From NCBI RefSeq assembly GCF_026262505.1, contig NC_067205.1, positions 21,733,585-21,797,584 of the forward strand: a DNA stretch of 64,000 nt, read 5' to 3'. The stretch comes from Trichomonas vaginalis G3. Its lineage: Eukaryota; Parabasalia; Trichomonadida; Trichomonadidae. Made by a program: the position numbers and the translations under genes. The notes under the pieces are model-generated. The model saw nothing but the letters and a program-made list of their open reading frames with translations, was not told where the DNA came from and ran no database searches. Below, piece by piece: positions 32,020 to 42,513 of this stretch (positions within the stretch are counted from its first letter, which is position 1; every line of letters begins with the position of its first letter).

Positions 32020-33051
32020 TTATGGCAACTTGAGAGACCTGATCGAGTCGAAGTAAGGATGCTTTAGGGCTTCTTCAGCGGAAATACGCTCCATGTGGTC
32101 GTAACGAAGGCAGCGATCGATGAGATCGATTGACTCATTGTTAATAAGTCCTCTTGGAGCCTTTGAAGCGATCGTATGAAGGTCTTTGCGGTTTGGATTT
32201 TTCGGAAGACTTCTAATTAAAGCTTCTGGGAGCTGGATTCCGTATTTCTTTACGTAAGCATCAAAATCATTGCGTCCAAGTAATCCAACGATCTTCGATA
32301 CCATATCATAATCATCTGAGCCTCTAAAGTAAGGAGTTTTGCCAAAAATGATACCAAGCATTGTGACTCCGAATCCCCACATGTCAATCGAATAGTCGTA
32401 GCATTGATAATCGACAAGAAGCTCAATAGGTTTGAAATGTTTCGAAGCGACGTGAATATTGTAATGAGTTCCTGGGTGGTAGAACTCCGCCAAGCCCCAA
32501 TCAATCAGGCGAAGTTTCTTGGTCGTGGGATCATATAAGACGTTTTGTGGTTTTATATCGCGATGCATGATTCCTCTTGAGTGGGCATACTCCAGGGCAC
32601 GAAGTAGTTGATAAAGATATATGCGTGCCTCGTTATCTGTGAAATTAGGGTATAAAAGGTTAAATTCAACAGCTTCAACGTATTCTTGAACAAAAATGTA
32701 ACGTTTGGAATCTTCTGTTTGCACTATATCAAGTAACTTAACAATGCTTGTTCCATCTTTCAGGTTTAACATTATTTTTGCTTCACGATTGTATTTTTGA
32801 GGACGAACAGGTTTCATTACTTTAAGAGCGACTTTCTTATCGCCCTTGTAACCAAGAAATACATCACTATACTTTCCTGTACCAATCCATTCTCCGATTT
32901 CATAGCCATCTGGAGGAACTGTTGGTAATTTCCAGTTTTCACTTTCGTACCAAGCTGGACCACGTTTCTCATTGACATCAGCATACACACGTGATATGGT
33001 TTCAACTTTATAAGTTGCATTCTCCTTCATAATTGCTCTTCCCCTCGACAT
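32020..33051 (-). CDS. casein kinase II catalytic subunit alpha (CMGC Ser/Thr kinase)
   Basis: 343 residues. Glycine-rich loop GTGKYSDVF at 57-65, ATP-binding Lys in VALK (77), catalytic loop HRDIKPQN at 163-170, and the CK2-specific DWG instead of DFG at 184-186. The leader PAWYESENWKLPTVPPDGYE and the ending DRCLRYDHMERISAEEALKHPYF are typical of CK2 alpha, an acidophilic kinase that works with a beta subunit. Intron-less and intact. TCAAGAA just before the ATG is a weak trichomonad initiator match, and the stop is within TAAA, the known polyadenylation signal of T. vaginalis. GC content is above its flanks. Confidence 0.95.
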   Translation of the reverse strand: MSRGRAIMKENATYKVETISRVYADVNEKRGPAWYESENWKLPTVPPDGYEIGEWIGTGKYSDVFLGYKGDKKVALKVMKPVRPQKYNREAKIMLNLKDGTSIVKLLDIVQTEDSKRYIFVQEYVEAVEFNLLYPNFTDNEARIYLYQLLRALEYAHSRGIMHRDIKPQNVLYDPTTKKLRLIDWGLAEFYHPGTHYNIHVASKHFKPIELLVDYQCYDYSIDMWGFGVTMLGIIFGKTPYFRGSDDYDMVSKIVGLLGRNDFDAYVKKYGIQLPEALIRSLPKNPNRKDLHTIASKAPRGLINNESIDLIDRCLRYDHMERISAEEALKHPYFDSIRSLKLP

Positions 33052-33225
33052 TTCTTGATAAATAAATCTACGCTAGATTTTGACAATAAATTGTAAACCG
33101 ATATTTTTGTCAAAAAATAAACGCTTTTTGTAAATAAGAGAAATATTATTCTTTATCCTTAATGAATTATTATTCAACATTTTTTTTTGAAATGAAAATT
33201 TTTTTGTAAAGTTTCGAAACAGGTC
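33052..33225. promoter_or_regulatory. 174-bp divergent promoter region (CK2 / ankyrin gene)
   Basis: Very AT-rich spacer between two divergent starts. It should contain both core promoters. Short TCA-containing initiator-like sequences lie close to each ATG (ATCAAGAA on the minus side, GGTCATG on the plus side). The matches are weak. Confidence 0.35.
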
Positions 33226-34185
33226 ATGAATCTGAATTATGAATACATTGGTGCTCATATCAGTGATTATATTGACAATGAAACTCTTTTTGATATATTC
33301 GATATAGGAGATATTAAAACAATCATGAAATATTCGAAATTGACCGTTGATCAGTACATTACTCTTCTCAAACAATCTTCTTCAACAATTAATACCAAAG
33401 AGTTATATACCTGTACACGAAATGCAAATGTTACTCTCCAAAACGTCTAAGAAATCATCTCAATCCTGAAATCGATTAAACAATACATGAAATTCAATGT
33501 ATTAGAAGGCATCATTAATTACTTAAATCAAACAGACAAAGAGTTACGTGATTCTTCAGCAAAAATAAAAAAACTTCAAGAAGAATTAAATGAATTTCAA
33601 AATCAAAGACAAAATGATGCTTAAGAAACAACAATTAATTGTAATTATAACTATCCAAAAGAGTTTTTAAATAAAATTTCAGAACTTAAGGAATCCAGTG
33701 ATTTTGATAGTGTTTATGAGTTCTTTGATGAGCTTTCTGCGAAAGGAGATAAAGTAATGATGTCAAAAGTTTGTGAAGAAGGCCTTTGGAAAAAGACAAA
33801 TGGGTGGGGTTTCAATATACTTCACTATGCAAGCCTTTTAGGAAATCTTAGGCTCATTAAATCTCTTATCGAATGTAACTGTGATAAAGATACAAAGACT
33901 TCATATGGATGGACTCCGCTCTTTATAGCATCAAGGACTAATTATCTTGAAGTTGTTAAATATCTTATCTCTGTTGGAGCCGATAAAGAAGCAAAGGATA
34001 ATGATGGTAATACTCCACTCATTTATGCATCAGAAAATGGTTATCTTGAAGTTGTTAAATATCTTATCTCTGTTGGAGCCGATAAAGAAGCAAAGGACAA
34101 TGATGGTAATACTCCACTCTCAATTGCAAAAGATGAAGTAAGAGATTATCTAAGTTCTTTTGGAGCCAATAAAACAAATAAATAG
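33226..34185 (+). pseudogene. ankyrin-repeat protein pseudogene (host)
   Basis: One frame of 320 codons, interrupted by two in-frame TAA codons (33448-33450 and 33622-33624) and otherwise open. The N-terminal domain (EYIGAHISDYIDNETLFDIF) and coiled segment resemble the conserved leader of the large trichomonad ankyrin family. Four ankyrin repeats follow from about 33810. Two of them (33945-34043 and 34044-34142) are nearly identical 99-bp DNA units, so recently duplicated. Both stops are followed by GAA. No frameshift is seen, so decay is recent, or the stops are sequencing errors or strain variants. Confidence 0.8.
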
Positions 34186-34193
34186 TCATACCA

Positions 34194-34860
34194 TATTAAA
34201 GATTGCAATACTAATTGAGATTTAAAGGTAGATATTAACTGGACCTTCCGTTTTCATACTTTAAATCCAGTGAGAGTGCATTTTCCATAAACATTCATCA
34301 ATATACATCCTAAATTTTAAAATATAAATTGATATCAATGAGCCATTGTAGTTAAATCAACTCATTTCCTAAGGTAGTTTTGCTATTGGGCTTCTTTCAT
34401 TTGGACATTATTCTTGCACAAATACGTCAAACTATGGGTTACTAAAATATGAAATAAAGATATGTTGAAAAATTTTATTGTCGTCTTGATAGAAGAACTT
34501 CATGACCAGATTAAGCATTACACCATTATTGATGAAATGATATGATTCCTCCCAAATCAATAAAGAAAAAAATAATTCCAGGATTTTTAAAAGTTGAATA
34601 TGCTTCTCTATCACAATCTAAATTTTATGAGCCATTCTATTGTAAAACACTTTTTTATTGTAAAATTTATTTCTTTTCCTATCTAACAGAAATTTCCAAA
34701 TAAACGTGACATTTGTTCATGGAGAAAAATTTTGAGGTTCAATTTGAAATTTTCCTCAAAATTATAAAAATATTAATATTTACTAGATTCTAAAAATATG
34801 TCGAAAATCTTTGTCAATCTGACAATAAACGTGACATCAATTTGAGAAGATCAAAAAATA
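34194..34860. other. host intergenic region upstream of the peptidase gene
   Basis: AT-rich, no gene seen. The phrase AATAAACGTGACAT occurs twice (near 34700 and 34826), about 125 bases apart, and could be a promoter element of the gene that follows. Confidence 0.4.
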
Positions 34861-36108
34861 ATGTTTCTTGTTTTTTCCGCTCTATCTGTTTCAAAGCAAT
34901 GGGCAGTTTTAATGGCCGGTTCTCGTGGCTATAACAACTACCGTCACCAAGCCGATATTTTCCACATCTACGACATCATAAAGACCCGTGGATTTCCAAA
35001 AGAAAATATTATTACATTAGCCTACAACGATGTTGTTAGACATAAAGACAACCCATACCCAGGCAAAATCTTCGCCACAGCAGACCATAAAAACGTATAC
35101 CCAGGCCGTGAAAACATCGATTATACAGGACAAGATGCTAATGCAGAGAATTTCTTCCGTGTTTTACTCGGCGATACACACAACGGCAGAGCATTGCAAT
35201 CCACAGCTGAAGACGACGTTTTCGTTTATTACGATGATCATGGTGCTCCAGGTCTTCTCTGCGTTCCTCATAACAATGGACCCGAAATTTATGCTGATAA
35301 CATCGCCTCCGTTATTTCCCAGATGAAAAAGGAAAAGAAATTCCGTAATCTCTTCTTCGTTATTGAAGCTTGTTATTCCGGCTCCGTTGCGCTTAACATC
35401 ACCGAGCCAAATGTTTTTATCATTACAGCGGCTTCAGACCAGCAGCCATCTTACTCCGCTCAGTGGGATTCGAGGCTCCATACTTTCAGATCTAATGAGT
35501 TCACACAGAACTTCCTTAAGTACATTTTGGAGCACCCAGATGGCAGATTAATCGATTCCGCCAACGCAGCTGCCGAACGAACAGTCCACAGCCATGTTTT
35601 ATCATTTGGCGATATGAAGCTTGCCAAATTACCACTTTCCACCTTCTTACTCAACGCAGAACCAGAAGAGGTTAACAACGAGGACTCTGGCGATTCTGAA
35701 AACTCAGTAGAAAACGGTGCATCAACACATGTTGCAGCTCTTGAGTATCTCCAGCGCCGTTTGAAGGAGACAACATCCAAGGAAGAGGCCAACGCCATCA
35801 AAGGACAGATCGAACATGAAGTCCAGCGTAGAGCTCGCTCTGATAAGATATTTGATGGAATTACCCGCAGAATTGTTCCAAATGGCTTACCTGTTGGCAC
35901 AAAGTTCGTCAACTACATCGATTACGACTGCTATAGAACAGCTATTGAAGGTTTCCGTACTTATTGTGGTGAAATTGATGAAAATGAGCTTGCAAAGATG
36001 AATATTTTCACTCACCTTTGCGAACGCACAGACAAGAAGACAATTTTAGAAGATATCAAGAAGGAATGCCCTGTTATCCAGTGGGATCAGGAAGAACTTT
36101 ACTTCTAA
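34861..36108 (+). CDS. legumain-like cysteine peptidase (family C13)
   Basis: 415 residues. A short hydrophobic leader (MFLVFSALSV) fits a signal peptide. The C13 core starts at WAVLMAGSRGYNNYRHQADI. Catalytic His127 lies in YYDDHG and Cys171 in IEACYSGS, with AASDQQPSYSAQWD shaping the Asn-specific pocket. This is the asparaginyl endopeptidase family, which in trichomonads includes secreted and lysosomal adhesion or iron-regulated peptidases; GPI-transamidase subunits are the other branch, but no C-terminal membrane anchor is seen here. An acidic insert (EPEEVNNEDSGDSEN) precedes the C-terminal pro-domain-like helices. GC-rich codon use suggests strong expression. ATCAAAAAATA before the ATG is an initiator-like match. 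Confidence 0.92.
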   Translation: MFLVFSALSVSKQWAVLMAGSRGYNNYRHQADIFHIYDIIKTRGFPKENIITLAYNDVVRHKDNPYPGKIFATADHKNVYPGRENIDYTGQDANAENFFRVLLGDTHNGRALQSTAEDDVFVYYDDHGAPGLLCVPHNNGPEIYADNIASVISQMKKEKKFRNLFFVIEACYSGSVALNITEPNVFIITAASDQQPSYSAQWDSRLHTFRSNEFTQNFLKYILEHPDGRLIDSANAAAERTVHSHVLSFGDMKLAKLPLSTFLLNAEPEEVNNEDSGDSENSVENGASTHVAALEYLQRRLKETTSKEEANAIKGQIEHEVQRRARSDKIFDGITRRIVPNGLPVGTKFVNYIDYDCYRTAIEGFRTYCGEIDENELAKMNIFTHLCERTDKKTILEDIKKECPVIQWDQEELYF

Positions 36109-38060
36109 TCATAATTTTTTTATTTTAATTCTTTTTTTATTTAAAGAGTATATGCAGTTTTAAAATGATAGTTTACTCTGTTTAACTTTTTAAATCTTTT
36201 TTAAAATTTTTTTTCGCCAAAAATTAGCAGTTTAGCTTAGCCATTGATGCCATTAATCACTTACCAGGATGTATATATAGATCTATAAGTAACTTATCTC
36301 TCATCAAATCTTTTTCTGGAAATTCTTTTATAATATCTGAAACAGTGAAATGACAGACATTTGATGTATGTTATAGGGTTGTCGATTTTGGTTTACATCG
36401 AAATCTTCTCAAGAAGATATTTAACTTAATATCTTCATAAAAATCTGCGAACCTTCATATTATGAAAAATATCAAGATTAGTCGCTTCTTATACTTATAT
36501 TCTTAATTTTGGGGAGTTATCAGTATATGGGATAGCTAAAAGATTTGTATTTCGTCATCTAAAAAAGTTTTATAAGAATCATTCTATAACAATATACACC
36601 ACCATGGATTTTTGTATGTAATTAGTATGTTTTCATTGAAAGAAAGCAAATTTATCTCAGAAAAATTAGATTAGTGGATTACTTCTTTTTATTTGAAGAT
36701 TAAAATTGATTATAAGAATAAAACGGATTGCTTCGTTAGTAGCTACTATATCATCAAACAATAAGATAAAAATTGTGAGATATGAATGATATCCATGGAA
36801 TGCAAATGTATTTATAACAAAAGAGAAATCGAATCGATTTATTCATCCAATATGATGTAAAATTCGCTTCAAAGAAGCTCAAACCCGATAAAAATGATTT
36901 GATTTTATACTTATATAATATAATTCACGATTCTCATATTTGATGTCGTTAGTTTGTTTATGTCTAAACAAAATCTATTAACCAATTTAGTTAAAAGATT
37001 AATTTTTTCAATAGTAGTATATGCATGCAGGTTTGGTGACTTTTTTTGTAATCGTAAGAATTCACACAATATTGGCCGATTTTGTAAGTAATTTTCATAC
37101 AATCGATAAAATAAATGTATGATTCTTACGCTTTTTATTCTTATACTAGAATCAAAATCTCGAGCACAAAAGTGACATTGAATACTTGTAAGTATAGAAT
37201 TTCCATGTAAACTATTCATTTCTATCGTTTTTTGTAGTCCACATTTCCTCACTCTCGATTTTACTCATAAAAATATTAAAAAATCACTATACAATATATA
37301 AAATATATATTTATATGGTTAAAACAATGTTATTTTTGCGAGATTTCATCTGAAATTAAAATTAGGGATTTTTTGAATTTTGAACTAAAATTTGTGATTG
37401 GCAATTATTGAATAATCGATTGGAATATGAAAGAAATACTTTAAAATTGAATAGAATGTGCCGATAGAATTTTTCTCACAATTTTAAAAAGTTGTCCAAA
37501 TCCTATTTTTGATTGAGTTTTTGCAATTTTTATATATCAAGTGACAAGCTAAAAATCAAATTTTTGTTGTACTACTATTAATGCAACTATTTGTAAATTA
37601 CGTGCATCCTTTGTATTCGAGTAATCAACACCGAGATTACATATTGCAAGAAAATCTTTGGAATTGGATTTTTATTTGAATTTAAATTCGGACAGTCTAT
37701 TTCATGTTGCTTCGTGAGAATATATATAATTTGCAATATGAAAATGATATACATGATTCTGTATAAATAAGTAATTATGCTTTAGGAAACTGCTCGGCAT
37801 TGCATGAGATCTAATCTTAATAATTTTTTAGATATGTTGAAATATGTAATATTTAGCTTCAATATCATTTATTATGGTGTGTCTTTGCTGTTTTGTGATA
37901 TTGGATATCAATGACTCTTCTGTGAACGAAAAAATCATTAAATTCTAAACGTAAGCGAAACTCATTCAATTTATTATTAGAATCAAATCTATTTTAAAAT
38001 TGAGCTATTTGATAAATCACAAAAGAATACTTTATATTTTTAGTCAAAATTTGTTGATAG
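36109..38060. other. host intergenic region, one weak open frame
   Basis: AT-rich without repeats of note. A minus-strand frame of 113 codons at 36911-37252 (MRKCGLQKTIEMNSLHG) has balanced composition, including three cysteines (QCHFCARDF), and could be a small gene or a fragment. There is no other support. Confidence 0.4.
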
Positions 38061-38069
38061 GAGCTTATT

Positions 38070-38295
38070 GGCGCAATCTACTGATCTTCTTGGAAGGAGC
38101 GCACAGACCAGTCAGAAGCGCTCCTTCCAGGACCAGAAAGACTAGAAGGGGGCCCTGACCTTGAGAAAGGACCCCCTGCCAGGTCTTTCTGTGACAATTC
38201 GGTTCGCATTGCGAGTGTCTGCTGCTTCTTTAGTATACATATCATGTGTACGGAGGCACTGCGAGCCTCCTTACCCATTATATGTGAATTTGACA
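38070..38295. repeat. GC-rich hairpin cluster left of Polinton copy 2
   Basis: Consecutive hairpins: GGAAGGAGCGC...GCGCTCCTTCC (38091-38129), then CCAGAAAGAC...GTCTTTCTG with an inner AGGGGGC/CCCCCT stem (about 38133-38191), then GGAGGC...GCCTCC near 38240-38262. The phrases CCTTGAGAAA and CATTGCGAGTGTCTGCTGC recur in the hairpin array at 55190-55270, so both belong to one dispersed hairpin family. The region sits at the host/Polinton border. Confidence 0.65.
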
Positions 38296-38433
38296 CTTTA
38301 CAAAACCGTTAACGTATATTTTACAACACAAACACCAACACCAACTTAACCTTAAATATTTATAAAGCAGCCAACCACTTCACCTCACTAACGTTTTCAC
38401 AAACGACTTCACTACTGTAAAAAATAAACGTTC

Positions 38434-38760
38434 TCACTTACAAAAGTATTGCAACTCTTCCCATTGCTGTGCTTCACACAATAGTTCATATTCTTCAGTA
38501 TCGCTGCTGTCGCTCCAATCGTCAGAGTCAAAGTCACTGTCAAAATAAATGTTAGTAAGTTTTGACAAAGCTAATGAAACACGTTTACCGTTTGTATCGT
38601 ATGCTTGTATAAACTTTCCATTCTTCATTCCTTCATAAACGCTCAAACTAACTTTACCCTTTCTCCCTCGTATCTGATAGAATGTATTTTCACGAGGAAC
38701 GAAGAACAAATTCTTGAACTCATGACCGTTGTAGTTTGTTATCTCAATAGTTTTCGTCAT
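38434..38760 (-). CDS. 108-residue protein with acidic tail
   Basis: Starts MTKTIEITNYNGHEFKNLFF, strand-rich, then a highly acidic DSDFDSDDWSDSSDTEEYE segment. Outermost gene of copy 2 on the left. Flanked by iteron-like sequence on its start side (38860-38915). Family unknown; the acidic tail could be a protein-interaction or activation region (inference). Confidence 0.55.
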   Translation of the reverse strand: MTKTIEITNYNGHEFKNLFFVPRENTFYQIRGRKGKVSLSVYEGMKNGKFIQAYDTNGKRVSLALSKLTNIYFDSDFDSDDWSDSSDTEEYELLCEAQQWEELQYFCK

Positions 38761-38849
38761 TTATATAAAAATAAAATAAAAAATAATTTTAAAAAAATAA
38801 ACTTAAAAATTAATGATATCACCACCCTCACACGTATGAAAACATAGCA

Positions 38850-38915
38850 CAAAAATAAATTTAGATGAAGTGGTGAAATCTCACCTCTTTTTTCACCCGG
38901 TTTTTCACCCTGTTG
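38850..38915. promoter_or_regulatory. iteron module, GGTGA variant
   Basis: GGTGAAATCTCACC palindrome followed by TCACCCGG and TCACCCTG repeats. It is the exact reverse complement of the core at 47564 (GGTGAGATTTCACC) with the same type of downstream repeats. Lies between the ends or starts of two Polinton genes. Confidence 0.5.
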
Positions 38916-38918
38916 AAT

Positions 38919-39446
38919 TCATTGCTTTATAACTCTCTTCCTTGGTTTCTTTTTAGTTGCTTTCTTCATGTCTGTCTCCAACTTGACTGTCTTTCTTCTT
39001 CGTCCATAATGATACCAATTACTTCCACCAGTCAATGAGTCAAATGGTCGTTCATAAGGGTTTCCATACATTCCATAAGGTCCGTATGGATAAACCGCTG
39101 GTGGAGAAGAAACATTTTCTTTAGTTCCATCGACTCTATTTAAATGCATTGTTTCACCTTTCATCTGGTCATTAAAGTCTTTTGCGTGTTTTGCAAACTC
39201 ATCGTCCTTTCCTAAAGCATTTTCTGACTCAGTCGCAACCAAATTGGATGCTTTATTTATGAGCCCTATTTTATTTAATCTTAACTTCTTTGCAACCCAG
39301 CCTCCAATCTTTCCTTTATTTGCATCTAATGTCTTTGAAACCCTTCCTCCACTCATTTTATTTACTGCGTCATAAGCTCCAAGTGCTTTTGCTCCAAATG
39401 CTAATGCTTTTGTTCCCATTGCGCCTAAAGCTGCCCAAGCTACCAT
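38919..39446 (-). CDS. 175-residue amphipathic/basic virion-type protein
   Basis: Order: amphipathic Ala/Gly-rich start (AWAALGAMGTKALAFGAK), basic GKIGGWVAKKLRLNKIG, a charged helix, a Tyr/Pro/Gly-rich stretch (YPYGPYGMYGNPYERP) and a strongly basic tail (KKATKKKPRKRVIKQ). The combination of membrane-active start and basic tail parallels adenovirus pVI and core proteins; similar N-termini are found in the proteins at 61306, 61551 and 63979. Function is inferred. Whole. Confidence 0.6.
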   Translation of the reverse strand: MVAWAALGAMGTKALAFGAKALGAYDAVNKMSGGRVSKTLDANKGKIGGWVAKKLRLNKIGLINKASNLVATESENALGKDDEFAKHAKDFNDQMKGETMHLNRVDGTKENVSSPPAVYPYGPYGMYGNPYERPFDSLTGGSNWYHYGRRRKTVKLETDMKKATKKKPRKRVIKQ

Positions 39447-39459
39447 TTACACCATATTA

Positions 39460-39643
39460 AAATCATCTCTCTTCAACATTATCTCATAAAAGTTTCATTA
39501 CTGGAGAAAGTCAATGAAACATAAACATTCTCATTCATAAACTTCTTTCTTATATCATCTATACGCTTCAAAATGTCTGAACAATTGCTAACATCTTCTA
39601 CAACAGTTATTTCATCATGAATGACCTTCAAGAACAAGCTCAT
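39460..39643 (-). pseudogene. 74-residue-type protein, Polinton copy 2
   Basis: Counterpart of 292-516 without the paired-hairpin insert; reads RKKFMNENVYVSL where copy 1 has the longer version. Broken near its end. Function unknown. Confidence 0.5.
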
Positions 39644-40523
39644 TTAATATGCAATTAAAATCATCTCAATAATGAGTCCATCCTTTCCGTCTTTGGGTAG
39701 CACAACATCTTTCATTGAAGAAGGTTCGACAAGTCTTATGTTAAACTTACTGACAAAGTTTGTTATACTATAATGCTTCGGCGGCGAATACATATAGTTT
39801 GAAAGAAATAATATAGATTCTTCAGCAAATTCACTTATACTGGATTTTATAACAATGTTCTCACGAGACCAAATGCACCAATTGACAATCTTGTAAGCAT
39901 CCTGCTGAACCTTCTACTGTAAACGTCGATGGTAACATTCCACGAAGGTCATCTATTGACATCTTTGAGTCACTGAATTTAAATATTTTCTTAAAGCAAT
40001 CGTCATTATCTAACCATGCAATAGCTTTGAAGTTTTCATTCGAATATACATCTGCTTCATTAAATGTAAAACCTGACTTCTTTGCAGAGACGACTTTAAA
40101 ATCTATTGAGTTTGTTTCAAAATTATATGCTATGGTAACTTCTGAAGGTAATGGATGTCCTTCCGCAGTAAGTTGTTCTCTCACTACCGTTTGAAGCTTT
40201 GTGTTAAAAACTTTCATGTCATCTCCTGTGTCTAGGTTCACATACACAGCAACAGGAAAACTATCTTGCTTCTTTGTTTCATCATTATATCTCAAAACAT
40301 TAAAGTTTCTTCAATAATATTGTTCTTCCTGCTGGAATACTTCGAACCTGTCTGATTTCAATAGCTTTCTCACCTCCTACATACTCTACCCAGTGTCTTG
40401 GATATTCATAAGTATACTGACTTTCTTGAATTTTGGTTGGTTCATCATAACGTGTTCATAGTATATCTTTATACTCTTGTCAGTTAGACTCGGTGCTATG
40501 TTCTGAATATTTCTGACTTGCAT
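39644..40523 (-). pseudogene. Polinton structural protein (penton-like candidate), copy 2
   Basis: Counterpart of 517-1398, where the description is given. Broken in this copy, with about two breaks. Diverges from the ATPase gene with a 16-base spacer. Confidence 0.65.
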
Positions 40524-40539
40524 TTTTAATGGAGATAAA

Positions 40540-41432
40540 ATGAAGCATTTAATACATGATGTAGATGAAGACATGAATGAAACTACAGACAAACTTAACT
40601 CTTCTCTTATTCTTCCTTTCAGCAAAGATTATGAATTCTGTTCAAATGGTGTGTATTTCTATTGTGGAAAGATGGGTTCAGGTAAGACATTTAACCTCAT
40701 TCGTCATAACTCATAACAGAGCGTTTAGGAAACGACTCTTACTATGACCAAATCATTATATCAGCAACTTCAGACTCTATGGACTCAACAGCGAAAACAT
40801 TTATGTCAAAAGTTCAAGCCTCTGTCGTTAAAGTTCCAGACAGTGAACTCATTGAATTTCTTCAACGTTACATTTGACGTAAGAGAAAATATTATGCCAT
40901 CGTAGAGTTCATACAGTCAGGAATGCAAAAGACTTCTGAGGAGATGGAAAGAATTATTGACAAACACCACTTACGTCAATACTCAGGAGTTTACGATATG
41001 AAACGACTTACAAACTACATTCTATCAAAACTTTCAAAATACCCCTTCAAAAAATATCCTTCAAACACTCTGCTCGTTTGCGACGACTTCGCCGGAAAAG
41101 GTTTAGTTTCAAAGCCTGACTCACCATTAGCTAACATCATAACTAAAGTCAGACATTACCATTTAACTGTAGCAATACTTATGCAAACATGGAGGTTTTT
41201 AGCTTTAAACATAAAACATCTCATAACTGACTTCGTTATCTTTCAAGGTTTCTCACGCTATGATATTGAACTCATTTGGAAACAGTCAGATATAACATTA
41301 CCTTTTGAAGAAATTTGGGAAGCATATAAGTCTCTCATCTCTCCTCGTTCATACCTTGAGATTCATATCATGACTAATACCATTAAAGTCAAAATATTAC
41401 ATGGGAACGACCAACATTGTTTTAAAGTTTAA
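40540..41432 (+). pseudogene. A32/FtsK-like genome-packaging ATPase, copy 2
   Basis: Walker A GKMGSGKT near 40670-40690; Walker B LLVCDDFAGKG near 41075-41105, then SRYDIELIWKQSDITLPFEE as in the C-terminal lobe of these ATPases. Broken in the N-terminal half. The third-family ATPase (54131-57708) shares the SGFSRQQLN..YQVNLPMTINEL pattern with its GFSRYDIE..KQSDITLPFEEI region, showing distant homology. Confidence 0.8.
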
Positions 41433-41823
41433 CCTTCAATTGACTGATGGTAAACAAATTCCATGCATCTCTGTCGCCATTTCTGTTAATATTTTTGCTG
41501 TCATTCATATCATCCACTTCCCCATCCGTTAGCTTTTGAGGATATGCGTTAGAATAGCTGTTCTTAAATGAAGGCTTTTCACCTTTGAGAGCATAAACTC
41601 TATAACTTTCTGCATACTTTATGTTTGAACCTCCTGAGCCATCATTGACATAAATTTTTATAGGCTTCCACCCTTTGTTCATGTTCCTGCTTCTTCCCTT
41701 AGCTCTTTTGTTCAGTAGTTCTACATCTTTATACACAGCACCTGTCTCAGTGAATTCAACAATATTTTCATTCGTTAGCTTTACATTCAAACCCTTGTCG
41801 AGTATATTGTTCATTTCATACAT
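41422..41823 (-). CDS. capsid-associated protein of unknown function (133 aa), copy 2
   Basis: Same as 2298-2699 with almost no change. Whole. The 3' end overlaps the ATPase end by 11 bases, and the chosen start at 41823 leaves 25 bases to the divergent CCG-motif gene. Confidence 0.55.
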   Translation of the reverse strand: MYEMNNILDKGLNVKLTNENIVEFTETGAVYKDVELLNKRAKGRSRNMNKGWKPIKIYVNDGSGGSNIKYAESYRVYALKGEKPSFKNSYSNAYPQKLTDGEVDDMNDSKNINRNGDRDAWNLFTISQLKVKL

Positions 41824-41848
41824 ATAAACGGTTTTTATTCTATATGAA

Positions 41849-42463
41849 ATGAGAAGCAAATCCATCTTAGCTGGTGCCGTTAATGTTCCAATTGAACCAA
41901 CATCAAATGTTGACTCACGAACGACAAACAATATTGTCATAAAGAACTATAGTTCAGAATGTTTGAAAGAAAAAGAACCAGAACTTAAGTCGGTGAATTT
42001 AAACTCAGCTTCAAACGCTAACGCTACATCAGATGTTAAGTTAGAGTATCCACCACTGGACCAAATTCTTTCAAGAGAAGCCAACGACAATCCTTACACA
42101 AATGTTCAAACAAATCCTTCAGATAACGTAGACCATTACCTTCTTCAGTTATACCAAACTATCTTACTCAAAGACGATAAGAAGCTTTTGACAAATCTTA
42201 TAAGCAAGAACCAAATAATTCTAACAAGGGAGGACCTTGAAAATGTTATCTCACGAATAACAGGGAAACAATGTGTCATTGACTATCTCGACCCTGAAAT
42301 CGAATGCTGTGGTCAAACTCCACTATTCATGAAAATAGGTAACATCCGCATCATTGAAACACCAGGAACTACAGGAGTTGAGTTTAAGTATAAATATTCG
42401 AACGAGTATACAAAACTATCTACTGACTATAAGCTTTGTTTGAAATATGTTTTAGTAAATTAA
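41849..42463 (+). CDS. CCG-motif Polinton protein, whole copy
   Basis: 204 residues starting MRSKSILAGAVNVPIEPTSN. The N-terminal half is Ser/Asn/Glu-rich and probably disordered. The C-terminal half (from NPYTNVQTN) is a compact domain with YLLQLYQTILLKDDKKLLTN, EIECCGQTP and KIGNIRIIETPG, ending YKLCLKYVLVN. The third-family protein at 52475-53158 aligns along this whole domain (ELMKIYRNI, VSCCGTVAKI, STIKITKNGTT, YKISLEKFFVKAI), and the second family has VCCGVSYN. A domain conserved in three diverged families beside ATPase and capsid genes suggests a virion role (inference). Confidence 0.65.
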   Translation: MRSKSILAGAVNVPIEPTSNVDSRTTNNIVIKNYSSECLKEKEPELKSVNLNSASNANATSDVKLEYPPLDQILSREANDNPYTNVQTNPSDNVDHYLLQLYQTILLKDDKKLLTNLISKNQIILTREDLENVISRITGKQCVIDYLDPEIECCGQTPLFMKIGNIRIIETPGTTGVEFKYKYSNEYTKLSTDYKLCLKYVLVN

Positions 42464-42472
42464 AGCAGTCAG

Positions 42473-42498
42473 GACCTTCGGTCTTGGCGCTTTGCGCC
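42473..42498. repeat. paired mini-hairpin, intergenic (copy 2 version of site 4)
   Basis: Hairpins GACC-TTC-GGTC (42473-42483) and GGCGC-TTT-GCGCC (42486-42498). Compared with copy 1 (3386-3419) the second hairpin is kept, while the first has a different stem and the pair is shorter. Confidence 0.65.
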
Positions 42499-42513
42499 GT
42501 CAGTCAAAAAATT

